Source: Pararhizobium sp. (lineage in GTDB: Bacteria; Pseudomonadota; Alphaproteobacteria; Rhizobiales; Rhizobiaceae). From it: a DNA stretch of 64,000 bases. Location: positions 1-64,000 of the forward strand of contig CP051237.1 of the NCBI GenBank assembly GCA_017794825.1. The letters are read 5' to 3'. A program made the position numbers and the translations under genes. The notes beneath the pieces are model-generated. The model was not told where the DNA came from, ran no database searches, and was given only the letters and a program-made list of their open reading frames with translations. Position 1 is the first letter of the stretch. Each line of letters begins with the position of its first letter. Below, one piece after another: positions 51,064-60,106 of the stretch.

Positions 51064-52154
51064 TGGCGCAGATCAAGCTTCAGAATGTCCAGAAGTTCTT
51101 CGGCGCCGTACAGGTGCTAAGGGACATCAACCTTGAGATCGAGGACGGCGAATTCGTCGTCATGCTCGGCCAGTCCGGTTGCGGAAAGACGACGACCCTG
51201 CGCGCGATCGCAGGTCTGGAAACCGTCTCTTCGGGCACGATCACGATCGACGGACGCGAAGTCCAGGATCTCAAGGCGGCGGACCGGGACATAGCCTTCG
51301 TCTTTCAGTCGTTCTCGCTCTATCCTCACATGACGGTTTACGAGAATATCGCATTTCCTTTGCGCGCGGTCAGGATTCCACAGTCCGACCGCGACAAGGA
51401 AGTGAAAGAGGTTGCGAAAGTTCTGGGCATCGAGCGCCTTTTGTCGAAACGGCCGTCGGCCCTTTCAGGCGGAGACATGCAGCGGGTAGCAATCGGCCGG
51501 GCGCTCGTCCGCCGACCGAAAGCGCTTCTGATGGACGAACCCATCGGCGCTCTCGACGCCAAGTTGCGCGAGCAGATGCGCGCGGAGATCAAGCGGCTCC
51601 ACATTGCCCGCAATTCCACCAGCGTCTACGTGACCCATGACCAGGTCGAAGCGATGTCGCTCGCAGACCGGATCGTCGTGATGCATGACGGCGTGCTGCA
51701 ACAGGTCGATTCGCCCGAGCAGGTATACCTGCACCCGGCCAACCTTTTCGTGGCGCAATTCGTGGGCTCACCTGTGATGAACATCACCGATGTGTCCGTT
51801 GAAGGCGCCGGAACGGACGCACTGCTGCGCATCGGCAAGTCGGAAGGATTTCGTGTTCCCTCCGCAGTGGTCTCGCACCTGAACGGTGCGCCCGCAAAAC
51901 TCGGCATTCGACCGGAAGCCATCATCCTGTCGCACGAAAGCGGAGAGGGTTTCGTTGAAACCGAGACGACCAATGTCGAGCCGCTCGGCAGCCATGACAT
52001 CGTCGATATCAGGATTGGCGACGAAACATTGCGCGCGCGGTGCGAGTCGGGTTTCGCCCGCGGCGAAGGCGAGCGTATGTGGGTTTCACTGGATCATCAT
52101 CGGGCGCATTTCTTCGACGCCGGCAATGGTCAGTCGCTGAGAAAGGAAGTCTGA
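51063..52154 (+). CDS. Carbohydrate ABC transporter ATPase, MalK/UgpC-like (first)
   Basis: A 363-residue ATPase. Walker A GQSGCGKTT (36-44), signature LSGGDMQR, Walker B LLMDEPIGALD, H-loop VTHDQVEA. A C-terminal TOBE-type regulatory domain follows from about residue 240 (GIRPEAIIL). The Asp in LSGGD and GAP-less loops are normal for glycerol-type systems. It is one of two tandem ATPases, which probably form a heterodimer. Confidence 0.92.
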   Translation: MAQIKLQNVQKFFGAVQVLRDINLEIEDGEFVVMLGQSGCGKTTTLRAIAGLETVSSGTITIDGREVQDLKAADRDIAFVFQSFSLYPHMTVYENIAFPLRAVRIPQSDRDKEVKEVAKVLGIERLLSKRPSALSGGDMQRVAIGRALVRRPKALLMDEPIGALDAKLREQMRAEIKRLHIARNSTSVYVTHDQVEAMSLADRIVVMHDGVLQQVDSPEQVYLHPANLFVAQFVGSPVMNITDVSVEGAGTDALLRIGKSEGFRVPSAVVSHLNGAPAKLGIRPEAIILSHESGEGFVETETTNVEPLGSHDIVDIRIGDETLRARCESGFARGEGERMWVSLDHHRAHFFDAGNGQSLRKEV

Positions 52155-53215
52155 TGGCGCGCGTCGAACTCGAAAATGTTTCAAAGCGTTTCGGCGGCAC
52201 CCGCGCGCTGAAGGAATTGAGCCTCACGGTCGAGGACGGCGAGTTCTTTGTCCTGCTCGGCCGCACCGGCGCGGGCAAGACGACGACGCTCAGGGTCATC
52301 GCGGGGCTCGAGAAACCGGACTCCGGCCGGGTGATCATTGGCGATGCCGATGTGGTGGGCAAGACCGCAGCGGAGCGTGACGTTGCGCTCGTCCTTCAGC
52401 AATATTCCCTCTATCCCCGACTGTCGGTGCGCGGAAACCTGGAATTTCCATTGCGGCCGAAAGTCCGGAAGATGAAGGATGACGAGATTGCGCGGCGCGT
52501 GGAACGCGCGGCCAACACGTTGCAGATAACCCATCTGCTTGATCGCAAGGTCGAGCGACTATCCGGCGGCGAGATGCAGCGCGTTTCCATCGGACGCGCC
52601 ATCGTTCGCGATCCCCGCGTGTTTCTGATGGACGAACCTCTGTCCGCCCTGGACGCGAAATTGCGCGAGTCGCTGCGGGTCGAGTTGAAGAAGCTCCACC
52701 AGGACCTCGGAGCCACTTTCCTGTTCGTCACCCACGATCAGGTCGAGGCAATGTCGATGGGCGACAAAATCGGCGTGCTCAGAAGCGGCCGACTGGTTCA
52801 GGTCGGCTCTCCTTCCGACATCTACGAACGCCCCCGCAATACCTTCGTCGCGCGCTCTGTCGGATCTCCGCCAATGAACCTCATCGAAGGACGCTTTTCG
52901 GATGGCAAGGCTGAAGTCAACGGTTTCAGCCTGCCGGTCGCTTCCTCCGCAAGCGCCGGTCCAGCGGTAACCTTCGGTGTCAGACCAGAAAATCTCGTAC
53001 TGGAATCGGGAGCTCCGGCCGAAGCAAAGATATTCGATATCGAGGATCAGGGAGTCGTGAAGATCCTTACGCTCGACATGGGCGAGACGCGACTGCACGC
53101 AACCGTACCGGCCGGGTTGCATGTTCAGCGAGATGAAATGGTGCGCTTTGGCTGGAAGCCGGATCGCGTGCTGACCTTCGATGCGGAGACAGGCCAGAAT
53201 CTGGCCGTCGCGTAG
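52154..53215 (+). CDS. Carbohydrate ABC transporter ATPase, MalK/UgpC-like (second)
   Basis: A 353-residue ATPase. I chose ATG 52154, which shares one base with the stop of the first ATPase gene; the upstream open frame is inside that gene. Walker A GRTGAGKTT (36-44), signature LSGGEMQR, Walker B FLMDEPLSALD, H-loop VTHDQVEA and a TOBE-type end (FGVRPENLVL). It is last in the operon. Its stop adjoins the stop of the convergent dehydrogenase gene without any spacer. Confidence 0.92.
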   Translation: MARVELENVSKRFGGTRALKELSLTVEDGEFFVLLGRTGAGKTTTLRVIAGLEKPDSGRVIIGDADVVGKTAAERDVALVLQQYSLYPRLSVRGNLEFPLRPKVRKMKDDEIARRVERAANTLQITHLLDRKVERLSGGEMQRVSIGRAIVRDPRVFLMDEPLSALDAKLRESLRVELKKLHQDLGATFLFVTHDQVEAMSMGDKIGVLRSGRLVQVGSPSDIYERPRNTFVARSVGSPPMNLIEGRFSDGKAEVNGFSLPVASSASAGPAVTFGVRPENLVLESGAPAEAKIFDIEDQGVVKILTLDMGETRLHATVPAGLHVQRDEMVRFGWKPDRVLTFDAETGQNLAVA

Positions 53216-54193
53216 TCAGGCGAAGCGTTCGCGGTATCGTGCAACGGCCTCCGGGTTGACGAGTTGAACGGGCAACTCGCCATCGGCGATGAGTTGCGCC
53301 TCAGTCACCACGCCCTCTCCCATGCGCACCATGCTCTCTTCGGTGATCCCGGCCATATGCGGTGTCAGAATCACGTTCTGAAGCTTGAGAAACGCATGTC
53401 CTTGAGGCAGCGGCTGCGCGTCGAAGACATCGATCGCCGCTCCGCCGAGGCGACCGCTCTCCAATGCGTCTTGAAGCGCCTCCTCAACCACGACCGGACC
53501 ACGGGCGACGTTGATCAGTATTGCCCCTCGCCGCATCGACTGAAGAGCGCGCGCGTCGATCAGCCCTCTGGTTTCGTCTGTCAGCGGACAGCACAGGACC
53601 AGCACATCGGACTTGTCCAGAAGTTCTGAAAACTGCACGGCCTGAACCTCCGACGGAGCGCTTTCCGGTCGGCGCGTGTTACTGATGACCTTCATGGCGA
53701 AACCGTTATGCGCAATTCGCGCGATTTGCCTCCCGACGTTCCCCATTCCGAGGACGCCCATTGTCTTTCCCGACAATTCACGTCCCGCGTCCGCATGCGC
53801 GCGCCCTGCCGACCACCCGTTGTCACGAAGGTCGCGATTGACTTCCGGATAGCGTCTGAGGAGTGCGAGCGCGGACCAGATGGCGTGTTCGGCGACTGTG
53901 ATTGCATTTGCGCCCGGCACATTCGCGACCAGAACCCCCGCCCGGGTTGCGATAGCGACAGGGATCATATCGAGACCTGCCCCATGGCGCACGAGCGCGC
54001 GCAGCCCTTTTTCCCGTTCGATCACGTCCGGCGGGATCGGCGCCCTGACGACAATCAGTTCGGCGCCCCTGCTTTCGGCGAGGATGGCTTCCTGGGTCGG
54101 TGCGCTCGCCACCGTGTATTCGCCGAGCGCCGAAAGAGATTCTGTCACCTGCGGATGCAGAGGGTGCGTGGAAAATATGGAGAGTGCGGGCAT
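53216..54193 (-). CDS. D-2-hydroxyacid dehydrogenase
   Basis: A 325-residue NAD-dependent dehydrogenase of the phosphoglycerate dehydrogenase/glyoxylate reductase family. The nucleotide motif is GVLGMGNVG near 146-154. The catalytic Arg is in NVARGPVV and the catalytic His in TPHMAG. The residue that is normally Glu before the Pro in DVFxxEPLP is Gln here (DVFDAQPLP), which also occurs in some homologues but may alter proton transfer. It is the last gene of the operon 56980 to 53216 and would reduce or oxidise a sugar-acid product. Confidence 0.9.
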   Translation of the reverse strand: MPALSIFSTHPLHPQVTESLSALGEYTVASAPTQEAILAESRGAELIVVRAPIPPDVIEREKGLRALVRHGAGLDMIPVAIATRAGVLVANVPGANAITVAEHAIWSALALLRRYPEVNRDLRDNGWSAGRAHADAGRELSGKTMGVLGMGNVGRQIARIAHNGFAMKVISNTRRPESAPSEVQAVQFSELLDKSDVLVLCCPLTDETRGLIDARALQSMRRGAILINVARGPVVVEEALQDALESGRLGGAAIDVFDAQPLPQGHAFLKLQNVILTPHMAGITEESMVRMGEGVVTEAQLIADGELPVQLVNPEAVARYRERFA

Positions 54194-54194
54194 A

Positions 54195-54887
54195 TCAGGA
54201 ACCGGGCGCGTGCGGTTCCAGCAACTCGGTCCAGTAGCTCATCACGCCGCGCAGATGCGACACCATGAGGGCTGAAGTCAGCGCCGCATCCCGTTTCACC
54301 AGAGCCTCGTAGATCTGCTTGTGTTCTTCATGCGATTTGCGATTGCGTTCGGGATCGCGAAAATACACCTCAAGCCTTTGCCGGCCGAGTTCGTAGAAGG
54401 ACGTGCAGATGCTCAGAAAAAGCGTATTTTGCGTGGCGCGTACGATCTGCAGATGGAATTCCTGGTCGAGCGCATCGATCCCCTCCCCGGCTGCGATGCG
54501 TTGTTCCGACCGCTCCAGCACATCCTGCAATCGCTCGAAATCCTCGTCTGTGGCGCGAACCGCAGCCAGTTCCGCGGCCTTGATCTCGTGGATCTTTCGG
54601 ACTTCTACTGCTTCATAAATCTGTCGATTCTCGAGCGGAATGCCGGCGCGCGCAAAAAACGCCATCGCCTCGAAGCCGGACTTGTCGGTATTGACGTAAA
54701 TGCCGGACTTGGCGCGGCGTTCGATCACCTGCATTGATTCCAGGATCGCCAGCGCTTCGCGGACCTGGCCGCGGCTGACCGAGAAATATTCCGCCAGATC
54801 TCTCTCGGAAGGAGCCTTGCCGCCATTGGCGCGCGCACTGTCCAGAAGGTGGGCGGCTATCGCCGGAAGGATTTCCTGTCCCTGCAT
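54195..54887 (-). CDS. GntR-family regulator, FadR/FCD type
   Basis: A 230-residue regulator. ATG 54887 has GGAG five bases upstream. The winged helix is near residues 8-65 (APSERDLAEYFSVSRGQVREAL). The FCD ligand domain follows, with DQEFHLQIVRAT and the late HEEHKQIYEAL supplying the usual metal/ligand His residues. It is encoded between the enolase-superfamily and dehydrogenase genes. FadR-type proteins bind TGGTnnnACCA-like sites. Four such sites occur around this locus (47317, 47488, 57033, 57176), so it probably controls both the transporter and the catabolic genes. Confidence 0.9.
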   Translation of the reverse strand: MQGQEILPAIAAHLLDSARANGGKAPSERDLAEYFSVSRGQVREALAILESMQVIERRAKSGIYVNTDKSGFEAMAFFARAGIPLENRQIYEAVEVRKIHEIKAAELAAVRATDEDFERLQDVLERSEQRIAAGEGIDALDQEFHLQIVRATQNTLFLSICTSFYELGRQRLEVYFRDPERNRKSHEEHKQIYEALVKRDAALTSALMVSHLRGVMSYWTELLEPHAPGS

Positions 54888-54897
54888 ATTCACTCCA

Positions 54898-56064
54898 TCA
54901 GCAGACCGTAAATCTGGAGACGACGTCCTCGTCGATCTCGAGGCCAAGGCCGGGCCTGTCGGGGACCGCAATCGTTCCGTCCTTGACCACAACCTTTTCC
55001 CGGGAGAGATCGTGAATCATCGGATTCGCGCCCAGTGAGAACTCCACAATAAACCCTGATGGCGCGGCTGCGACAACGTGCAGTCCTGCAAAAAATGCAG
55101 GCGCGCCAGCCCAGAGATGCGGCGCCAGGCGCAAATTGAAGGCCGAAGCCAGCGTCGCGATGCGCATCGCTTCGGTGATCCCTCCGCAAAACGCCGGATC
55201 CGGCTGGAGAATGTCGACCCCCCGCGAGACGATCAGATCCCTGAAATCGAAACGCGTGCATTCCGATTCACCGAGCGCCACCGGAATGTGGGTGGAGGCG
55301 CGAAACTCCGAGACGCCCAGACGGTCGTCACCCGTTATCGGCTCCTCAAACCACGCGAGATCACAGTCGGCGACCATACTGGCGAATCGCTTGGCCTCTG
55401 CGACGGTATAGGTTCCGTGGGCGTCCACCATCAGATCTATTGCAGGCCCGATCGCCTTGCGGGCGGCCTGAACACGCTCTGCCGAGACATAGGGCGCCCC
55501 GTCCATCGAACCTACCCGCATCTTGACCGCGCCAAACCCGCCGGAATCGATGTAGCTTTTCAGCTGATCGCCTATGCCGTCCGCGTCCGCCCAGCCTCCT
55601 GAAGCATAAGCCGGCAGTCTTTCCGCGGACCGGCCGCCGAGCAGAGACCACACCGGCTCTCCAAGCGCCTTGCCGCGAATATCCCAAAGCGCGATATCGA
55701 TGGCGCTGATCGCCGCCACCGTCAGTCCGCGACGGGACAACTCCGGCATGACATGCCCTCTGGCCGCGGCGCTCTCGCACCGGCTGCCGCTGTAGAGACG
55801 CTCCCAGATCGGCGTGATGTCGGACGCATCGAGGCCGATGAGAACCGGGGCATATTCCTCGTTGATGAGGTGAACGAGCGCAGCGTACTGACCAGAGCTG
55901 CCTGCCGCGTTCTTCCCTTCACCCCAGCCGACGACGCCATCTTCGGTTTCTATCCTGATGATGGCGGCGTCGAATGTCTGCAGACGACCGAAGTCACTGA
56001 CATGCTGGCGAGATTTCTCGATCGGTATCCGGACCCACCGAGCATTGACCGATTTTATTCGCAT
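54898..56064 (-). CDS. Enolase-superfamily sugar-acid dehydratase (mandelate racemase type)
   Basis: A 388-residue mandelate racemase/muconate lactonizing enzyme-type protein. Metal ligands are Asp214 (VDAHGTY), Glu240 (FEEP) and Glu266 (GES). Lys181 and Arg183 occupy the KxK position (VKMRVG), and His316 (APHLW) is the general base of the dehydratase subgroup. It would dehydrate a sugar acid to a 2-keto-3-deoxy acid. It lies between an isomerase gene (28 bases upstream) and the FadR-type regulator. Confidence 0.9.
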   Translation of the reverse strand: MRIKSVNARWVRIPIEKSRQHVSDFGRLQTFDAAIIRIETEDGVVGWGEGKNAAGSSGQYAALVHLINEEYAPVLIGLDASDITPIWERLYSGSRCESAAARGHVMPELSRRGLTVAAISAIDIALWDIRGKALGEPVWSLLGGRSAERLPAYASGGWADADGIGDQLKSYIDSGGFGAVKMRVGSMDGAPYVSAERVQAARKAIGPAIDLMVDAHGTYTVAEAKRFASMVADCDLAWFEEPITGDDRLGVSEFRASTHIPVALGESECTRFDFRDLIVSRGVDILQPDPAFCGGITEAMRIATLASAFNLRLAPHLWAGAPAFFAGLHVVAAAPSGFIVEFSLGANPMIHDLSREKVVVKDGTIAVPDRPGLGLEIDEDVVSRFTVC

Positions 56065-56092
56065 CGCATCTCCTTCAGTCGTCCGTCTTCGC

Positions 56093-56980
56093 TCACTTCA
56101 TCAGCGGGAGCAGTGTTTCAGCGGTGATCCGCATCTGATCCGCGTAGAATTTCTCGGTGAGAAGCGAGGAGCCGTGGTCCTGAATGAACTTCAGCTGCTC
56201 CGGCGATATATCGACCGGAGCGGTCTCGACCATGTCGGGATACATCGTCGCCGGCGTCCGGTCGACCGGGGCGACGAACTCGTTGGTGAGAGCGCCGTCA
56301 TAGCCGATTTCCTTTAACGTTCCCACGATCTTCGGCCAGTCAAGATGACCCAGACCAGCGGCGAAGCGGTTGTTGTCGGCTACATGGAAATCGAACAACC
56401 TGTCTCCGGCCAGGCGGATCGCATTGTAAATGTCGTTCTCTTCGATATTGAGATGGAAGGCGTCGAGACAGACGCCGCATTCCGGGCTAACCGCATCGGC
56501 GAGCGCCAACGCCTGTGCGCAGCGGTTGAAAACATAGGTCTCGAAACGGTTTAGCGGTTCAATCGCTATCCTGACGCCTTTTTTCTGGGAATGATCGAAA
56601 CATTCCTTCGTCGCATCGACCAGCCAGCCCCACTCCTCCTCGGGAGTGCCATCGGGCACGACCTTTCCAACGGTCGCCGGCACGAGCGTTATGATCTCGC
56701 CATCCAGCTCCGAGACCATGGTGATGACCGACTTCACGTAGTCTACCGATTTCGCACGCTGACCCTCGTCTTTTGCCGCCAGGTTGCGTTCACCCAGCAT
56801 GAGAGTCACCGCTCCCCAGCAGCGCATGCCGGTATCCTTGAGCAGAGCGCGCGTTTCCTTGACGTCATATTGTTCAGGCTCACCGGAAATCTCGATGGAT
56901 TCGTAGCCATATTGCTTGATGCGGCGCACGGTTGTCTCCAATGGTTCCGCGCGCATCCAGTTGTGTGTCGACAGATGCAT
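56093..56980 (-). CDS. Xylose isomerase-like TIM-barrel sugar isomerase/epimerase
   Basis: A 295-residue AP_endonuc_2-type barrel, the fold of sugar-phosphate and tagatose/psicose epimerases. ATG 56980 has GGAGGAG five bases upstream. Metal-site glutamates and other ligands are in IAIEPLNRFE near 146 (Glu), LDAFHLNIEE near 180 (Asp, His) and FHVADNNR near 208. It is the first gene of the minus-strand operon and is divergent from a second isomerase at 57211, which has the same EALNRFE and FHANIEEKD elements. Likely substrate: a ketose or keto acid. Confidence 0.9.
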   Translation of the reverse strand: MHLSTHNWMRAEPLETTVRRIKQYGYESIEISGEPEQYDVKETRALLKDTGMRCWGAVTLMLGERNLAAKDEGQRAKSVDYVKSVITMVSELDGEIITLVPATVGKVVPDGTPEEEWGWLVDATKECFDHSQKKGVRIAIEPLNRFETYVFNRCAQALALADAVSPECGVCLDAFHLNIEENDIYNAIRLAGDRLFDFHVADNNRFAAGLGHLDWPKIVGTLKEIGYDGALTNEFVAPVDRTPATMYPDMVETAPVDISPEQLKFIQDHGSSLLTEKFYADQMRITAETLLPLMK

Positions 56981-57032
56981 TAATCTCCTCCCGCACCATG
57001 TGCTGTTTAAAGTCATTCCTCAAAGCAAATTC

Positions 57033-57043
57033 TGGTTAGACCA
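57033..57043. promoter_or_regulatory. FadR/FCD-type operator in front of the minus-strand sugar-acid operon
   Basis: TGGTTAGACCA is an exact TGGTnnnACCA match, within a longer symmetry TCTGGTTAGACCAGA. It lies 53 bases upstream of the isomerase start at 56980. It closely resembles the E. coli FadR operator half-sites. It suits control by the FadR-type protein encoded in this operon. Confidence 0.65.
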
Positions 57044-57175
57044 GATTGCTTTAGTTCAGACAAGTGGTCAAGTGACATAACATCGCAGCATGCCTTCAAG
57101 TCTACACGTATCAGCTGTTTACCAGTGAGTTCGACAAGTTGACTGTTTTCCCGACTGGCGGAGCTCGACTCAATC

Positions 57176-57186
57176 TGGTATTACCA
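57176..57186. promoter_or_regulatory. FadR/FCD-type operator in front of the plus-strand isomerase
   Basis: TGGTATTACCA, preceded by AATC, is an exact TGGTnnnACCA match and almost identical to the site at 47488-47498 in reverse. It lies 24 bases upstream of the TTG start at 57211. The spacer 56981-57210 contains no gene. Confidence 0.65.
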
Positions 57187-57210
57187 AAATGGAACGGGAG
57201 GGTCAGGTTC

Positions 57211-58068
57211 TTGAAAATCGGAATGTGCATGTTTCTCTGGACGACGCGTGTCGGGCCGGAGCATCAACTTTTGCTGGAAGACATTCGCAAAACAGGGTTC
57301 GACGGCGTCGAGATACCCGTTTTCGAAGGCAATCCTGCGGATTACAAGAATCTCGGCAAAATGCTCGATGGTTTGGGATTGGAGCGGACGGCCGTAAGCG
57401 CGATCGGCGATCCGCAACTCGACCTGATCTCGCCTTCGAAGGCGGTGCGAACCGCGGCTGTCGATCACGTGCGCTGGGTTCTGGATTGCACGTCCGCCCT
57501 GGGCGCCAACACGGTGTCCGGACCGCTGCATTCCGTTCTTGGTCAGTTTTCCGGCGCAGGCCCCACGTCAGATGAAATTTTAAGGGCCGTGGAAAGCCAG
57601 AAGCTGGTGGCGGAGCACGCCGCGAAAGTCGGGGTGACCGTTGGGCTGGAGGCGCTCAACCGTTTCGAATGCTATCTGGTCAACACGATGGACGATCTGT
57701 GCTCGTTCCTGCACATGGTCGATCATCCCAACATCAAGGCCATGTACGACACGTTCCACGCCAATATCGAGGAGAAGGACCCGATCGGCGCGCTGACGCG
57801 CAACGCCGCAGACGTCGTGCACATCCATATTTCCGAGAACGATCGGGGCGCGCCGGGAAAAGGCAATATACCCTGGCCGGAGACATTTTCGGCCATCAAT
57901 GCGATCGGCTACGATTCATGGCTGACGATCGAGGCTTTCGGCCGAGGGCTCGCAGACCTTGCCGCGGCGACCAAGGTATGGCGCGACCTCGCCGACAGCC
58001 CCGAGCAGGTCTACCGGGACGGATACAGGCACATCGTGGACGGGATGAGCCTGGCGAGACAATCCTGA
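57211..58068 (+). CDS. Xylose isomerase-like TIM-barrel sugar isomerase/epimerase
   Basis: A 285-residue barrel protein. I chose TTG 57211 (then KIGMCMFLWTT), because this is the normal N-terminus of the family and AGG lies upstream; the GTT-rich extension back to 57139 overlaps the operator. Metal-site motifs are GLEALNRFE near 141, YDTFHANIEEKD near 175 and HIHISENDRG near 199. It is a paralogue of the divergent gene at 56093. Convergent with the lactonase-like gene at 58080. It probably works in the same sugar-acid pathway. Confidence 0.88.
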   Translation: MKIGMCMFLWTTRVGPEHQLLLEDIRKTGFDGVEIPVFEGNPADYKNLGKMLDGLGLERTAVSAIGDPQLDLISPSKAVRTAAVDHVRWVLDCTSALGANTVSGPLHSVLGQFSGAGPTSDEILRAVESQKLVAEHAAKVGVTVGLEALNRFECYLVNTMDDLCSFLHMVDHPNIKAMYDTFHANIEEKDPIGALTRNAADVVHIHISENDRGAPGKGNIPWPETFSAINAIGYDSWLTIEAFGRGLADLAAATKVWRDLADSPEQVYRDGYRHIVDGMSLARQS

Positions 58069-58079
58069 GCACAGATTGT

Positions 58080-58967
58080 CTATGCCGGGCGATAGACCCG
58101 CGCCGCGGTGTCATGAAGGATGGCGGCGCTCGCCTTTTCGCCCAGCTTGTCGGCTGCCACCCTGTACGAATCCACCATGGTCTTGTGATCGGTCCAGAGC
58201 TTCTCTATCGGGAAATTTGAACCGAACATCAATCGGTCGCCGCCTAAAATGTCGACCGCTCTGGAAACGATGAAATCGATCATTTCCGGATCGTTGCGAT
58301 GGATGAAAGTGCCGAGACCCGACAGCTTCGCGAAAACATTCGGATGCGCCGCCAGATGTCGCAGGCCTTCCTCCCACACCGCCACTGTTGCCGGATCCAT
58401 ATCCGTCAGCATGCCGACATGGGTGAGGATGAAACGGGTATCCGGATTTTCCTCGACGAGCGTCGCGCCGTCGGCCATCTGAGCCGGGAACAGCTGAAGG
58501 TCGAAGGAAAGCCCGTAGTCCTTTAGAAACGCCACGTTTTTCCTGACATTCGGGTCCAATACCTGCGTGGCCGAGACAGCAAAACGATAGTCCGGGTTTT
58601 CGTGCCAGTGAAGCTGCATGCGGACGCCGCGCAAAAGGGGATATTTCGCAAGCCGGTCGATTTGCGGGCGCACGTCGTCGACCGTCATGTCCGCATAGCC
58701 TACGATCGCGTGCGGCCAGCCGGTGCGGTCCGCGGTTTCCTGCACCCAGGCCGTTTCCTTCTCGAAGTCTTCCTTCGCCCAGTTGGTCTGTACGTAAACC
58801 GCTTTCTCTATTCCTGACGCTTCCTGGTCGGCGAGAAACTCCTCGATTGGATAGTCGCGCCGGATCGGATCGTAGGGACCAAAGATGCGCGGAACCATGG
58901 GCCCTACCAGCCACGGCAGGTCCTGCTGACGCCAGATGTGAAAATGCGAATCAATGATCGGCTGCAT
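58080..58967 (-). CDS. Amidohydrolase-2 lactonase/hydrolase with intact HxH motif
   Basis: A 295-residue PF04909 protein closest in style to fuconolactonase and 2-pyrone-4,6-dicarboxylate lactonase. The N-terminal motif IIDSHFHIW has the normal HxH (residues 8 and 10), in contrast to AH1-AH4. FILTHVGM near 179 and GSNFPIEKL near 249 supply further site residues. The ATG shares one base with the CoxE-like stop (TGATG), so it is the last gene of the Mo-hydroxylase operon. It could open a lactone or lactam formed after hydroxylation. Confidence 0.9.
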   Translation of the reverse strand: MQPIIDSHFHIWRQQDLPWLVGPMVPRIFGPYDPIRRDYPIEEFLADQEASGIEKAVYVQTNWAKEDFEKETAWVQETADRTGWPHAIVGYADMTVDDVRPQIDRLAKYPLLRGVRMQLHWHENPDYRFAVSATQVLDPNVRKNVAFLKDYGLSFDLQLFPAQMADGATLVEENPDTRFILTHVGMLTDMDPATVAVWEEGLRHLAAHPNVFAKLSGLGTFIHRNDPEMIDFIVSRAVDILGGDRLMFGSNFPIEKLWTDHKTMVDSYRVAADKLGEKASAAILHDTAARVYRPA

Positions 58968-60106
58968 CAGGAAGCCCTCCGCCAGATGGTTTTTGCAGCA
59001 GACGCTGATCGCGCCAGCGATAAAAGAAAATCGGTTACGCTCGCCACGGACGAGCCGTCTTTGAGATCGTCAAGCATCGGAAGGATCGCCTTCATCGCAG
59101 CGGTTTCGGGACGAAAGCGCGGATCGCCGGCCAAGGGCGTCACAAATGTCAGCCGCCAGGCCCTGCCGCGCAGGCGGCTTATCGCGAGTTCCATTGGCGC
59201 CGGATCGCCGCGTTCCAGACCATCGGAAAGGATCACGACACAAGCTCCATTCGCAAGAGTGGCGAACCGCGGTATTGACAGAAATGCGAGAAGCGATGGC
59301 CCGATGCGCGTTCCGCCGTCCCAGTCGTCAACCAGCGACGCAGCCCTTGCAACCGCCATCGACCTTTCGCGGACACGCAATTCCGATGTCAGGCGGGTCA
59401 GCCGTGTGCCGAAGGTAAAAACCTCGGCGCGCGCCGCCTGAACGGCCGCATGCGCCACATCAAGATATCCGGGTGTATATTGTTTCATCGACCCGGAAAC
59501 ATCGATCAGCAACAAAAGTCTGCGCGGCGCTTCGCGGCGCTTGCGCCATACAGGTGACGGGATATCACCATCACTGCGAACAATGGATCGCAGCGACCGA
59601 CGCAAATCAAGCGCGCCGGGAGATTTGGCAACCTCCGTCCGGAAAGATCGCCGTTGTGGCAGGGCTTGACCGATGCGCCTCTGGAACGTGAGCAAATTGT
59701 CTGCCCGGACCGAAAACACTCGTCGGGCCAGCCGTTCCTCGGTCGAAGCATGCTCGCCGCCCGCTTCGCCTTGCTCCGGGGCCAATAGTTCCAAGCCGGG
59801 ACTGTTTTCCTTGACGACGGTTTCCTCGTCTTCGCTGTCCCCTTCTTGCTGAACCTGCTCCTCGCCATGCAGCCACATTCGAAAGAGCATATCAAATTCC
59901 GCGCGCCGGTCCGGCGGCGGCGCGAGTGCGGCAAGCGCAGCTTCTTGGATGTGATCGACCGATTTCGGACCCAAAAGGGCGATCGCCTGCATGAAGGTCG
60001 TCGCCTGCTCCGACGACGCCGCGAATCCATGACTCCGAAGAAGCCGCGCGAAACCGAGAAACGGCGCGGCCGCCCGCGGCATGTCCGAGGCGGCAGGCGG
60101 CGTCAC
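58967..60106 (-). CDS. VWA-domain protein, CoxE-like
   Basis: A 379-residue protein starting at GTG 60106, which overlaps the MoxR stop by four bases. The MIDAS motif DVSGS is at residues 202-206, inside a C-terminal von Willebrand A domain. The N-terminal part is helical with an acidic low-complexity segment near 85-100. CoxE proteins work with the MoxR-type ATPase CoxD to mature the Mo-Cu or Mo active site of CO dehydrogenase-family enzymes. The open frame upstream of the GTG lies in the MoxR gene and is not used. Confidence 0.9.
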   Translation of the reverse strand: MTPPAASDMPRAAAPFLGFARLLRSHGFAASSEQATTFMQAIALLGPKSVDHIQEAALAALAPPPDRRAEFDMLFRMWLHGEEQVQQEGDSEDEETVVKENSPGLELLAPEQGEAGGEHASTEERLARRVFSVRADNLLTFQRRIGQALPQRRSFRTEVAKSPGALDLRRSLRSIVRSDGDIPSPVWRKRREAPRRLLLLIDVSGSMKQYTPGYLDVAHAAVQAARAEVFTFGTRLTRLTSELRVRERSMAVARAASLVDDWDGGTRIGPSLLAFLSIPRFATLANGACVVILSDGLERGDPAPMELAISRLRGRAWRLTFVTPLAGDPRFRPETAAMKAILPMLDDLKDGSSVASVTDFLLSLARSASAAKTIWRRAS

